Source of the DNA: Verrucomicrobiota bacterium
GTDB taxonomy: Bacteria > Verrucomicrobiota > Kiritimatiellia > CAIQIC01 > Lenti-01
Direction of reading: 5' to 3'
Assembly (NCBI GenBank): GCA_003451935.1
Contig: DMJA01000138.1
Location: forward strand, 1-5,159
DNA: 5,159 bases
The position numbers and the translations under genes were made by a program. A model generated the notes under the pieces. That model was not told where the DNA came from. It saw only the letters and a list, made by a program, of their open reading frames with translations, and did not search any database. Shown in pieces: positions 4,611-5,159 of the stretch. The number at the start of each line of letters is the position of its first letter. The stretch's first letter is position 1.

Positions 4611-5159
4611 CTACAGGCGGCCATCCACCTGGTCGCTGGACAGGAGACCCTTGATGTCGAAGAGAACGGCCTCCGACTTCCGCAGATTGGAAAAGTCGAG
4701 GGCCTTGAACGTGTCGTGGGCGACCGCCAGGACAACGGCATCGTAGCCCGCGAACGGTGCGGCGGCGTCGAGCGCGGGCAGCAGGTCCAGTCCGTACTCG
4801 TGGCGCACGTCCTCGGCATCGGCCCAGGGATCGTGGACCACCACGTCGCACCCGAAATCCTGCAGTTCGCGGAGGACATCGACCACATGCGAATTGCGGA
4901 TGTCGGGACAGTTCTCCTTGAACGTGATGCCGAGCACCAGCACCTTGTCGCCCCGCACGCGGTGCCCCTTGTGGATCAGCAGCTTCACGACCCGGCTGGC
5001 CACGTGCGCGCCCATGTTGTCGTTCAGGCGCCGGCCCGCCAGGATGATTTCGGGGTGGTAGCCGAGCGATTCGGCCTTGTGGGTCAGATAGTAGGGATCG
5101 ACCCCGATGCAATGCCCGCCCACCAGACCCGGACGGAACGGCAGGAAGTTCCATTTCGT
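4611..5159 (-). CDS. tviB: TviB/WbpO-type nucleotide-sugar 6-dehydrogenase, C-terminal part (5' end beyond window)
   Basis: 182 residues are visible; the frame is open to the window edge, so the N-terminal NAD-binding domain is outside. These enzymes oxidise the C6 hydroxyl of a UDP-sugar (UDP-GlcNAc or UDP-GalNAc in the TviB/WbpA/WbpO branch) to a uronic acid with two NAD+, supplying capsule or O-antigen precursors. The fragment opens with KWNFLPFRPGLVGGHC, with the catalytic cysteine at fragment residue 17 (codon 5109-5111), followed by IGVDPYYLTHKAE. The C-terminal UDP-binding domain carries LVLGITFKENCPDIRNSHVVD and VVHDPWAD, typical of the branch. The GTG at 5121-5123 is an internal valine, not a start. 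The stop lies 45 nt before lysS, so co-transcription is possible. The exact sugar cannot be told from this part. Confidence 0.9.
   Translation of the reverse strand, partial: TKWNFLPFRPGLVGGHCIGVDPYYLTHKAESLGYHPEIILAGRRLNDNMGAHVASRVVKLLIHKGHRVRGDKVLVLGITFKENCPDIRNSHVVDVLRELQDFGCDVVVHDPWADAEDVRHEYGLDLLPALDAAAPFAGYDAVVLAVAHDTFKALDFSNLRKSEAVLFDIKGLLSSDQVDGRL

Overview
The window reads as a bacterial chromosome segment with two parts. Bases 1173-5159 are GC-rich and carry four closely packed minus-strand genes. Bases 1-1172 are AT-richer and hold a hicA-hicB toxin-antitoxin pair set in a dense patch of palindromic repeats. LolC/LolD imply a Gram-negative cell with lipoprotein sorting. The lysS-lolC-lolD order and the LysRS wording (FRNEGLDRSHNPEFT, PGYTELNDP) recall the PVC group (Verrucomicrobiota/Kiritimatiellota-like) or deltaproteobacteria-like lineages. 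That placement is from memory of family wording and is weak.

Layout, in the direction of transcription (right to left): (i) 5159-4611, C-terminal part of a TviB/WbpO-type nucleotide-sugar dehydrogenase, its 5' part beyond the window; (ii) 4565-3084, lysS, complete; (iii) 3087-1858, lolC, starting with a 4-nt ATGA overlap with lysS; (iv) 1865-1173, lolD, overlapping lolC by 8 nt; (v) 1172-749, a 424-nt gene-free stretch filled with hairpins and repeats; (vi) 748-491, hicA, and 501-166, hicB, overlapping by 11 nt, with a promoter and a perfect palindrome directly upstream of hicA; (vii) 165-1, a short gene-free stretch with more hairpins, including a copy of a 37-bp repeat also present on the other side of hicAB.

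Functionally, lysS-lolC-lolD is a translationally coupled housekeeping cluster: lysine charging plus the inner-membrane ABC machine that extracts outer-membrane lipoproteins. The dehydrogenase points to a polysaccharide (capsule, O-antigen or exopolysaccharide) precursor pathway upstream. HicAB is a self-contained accessory module: HicA is a predicted RNA-cleaving toxin, and HicB neutralises it and probably represses the operon through its ribbon-helix-helix domain.

No clearly new multi-gene system is visible. The part most worth a second look is the repeat mosaic around hicAB, together with the compact hicA promoter, whose palindrome fills the -35/-10 spacer and which leaves almost no 5' leader before the GTG start.
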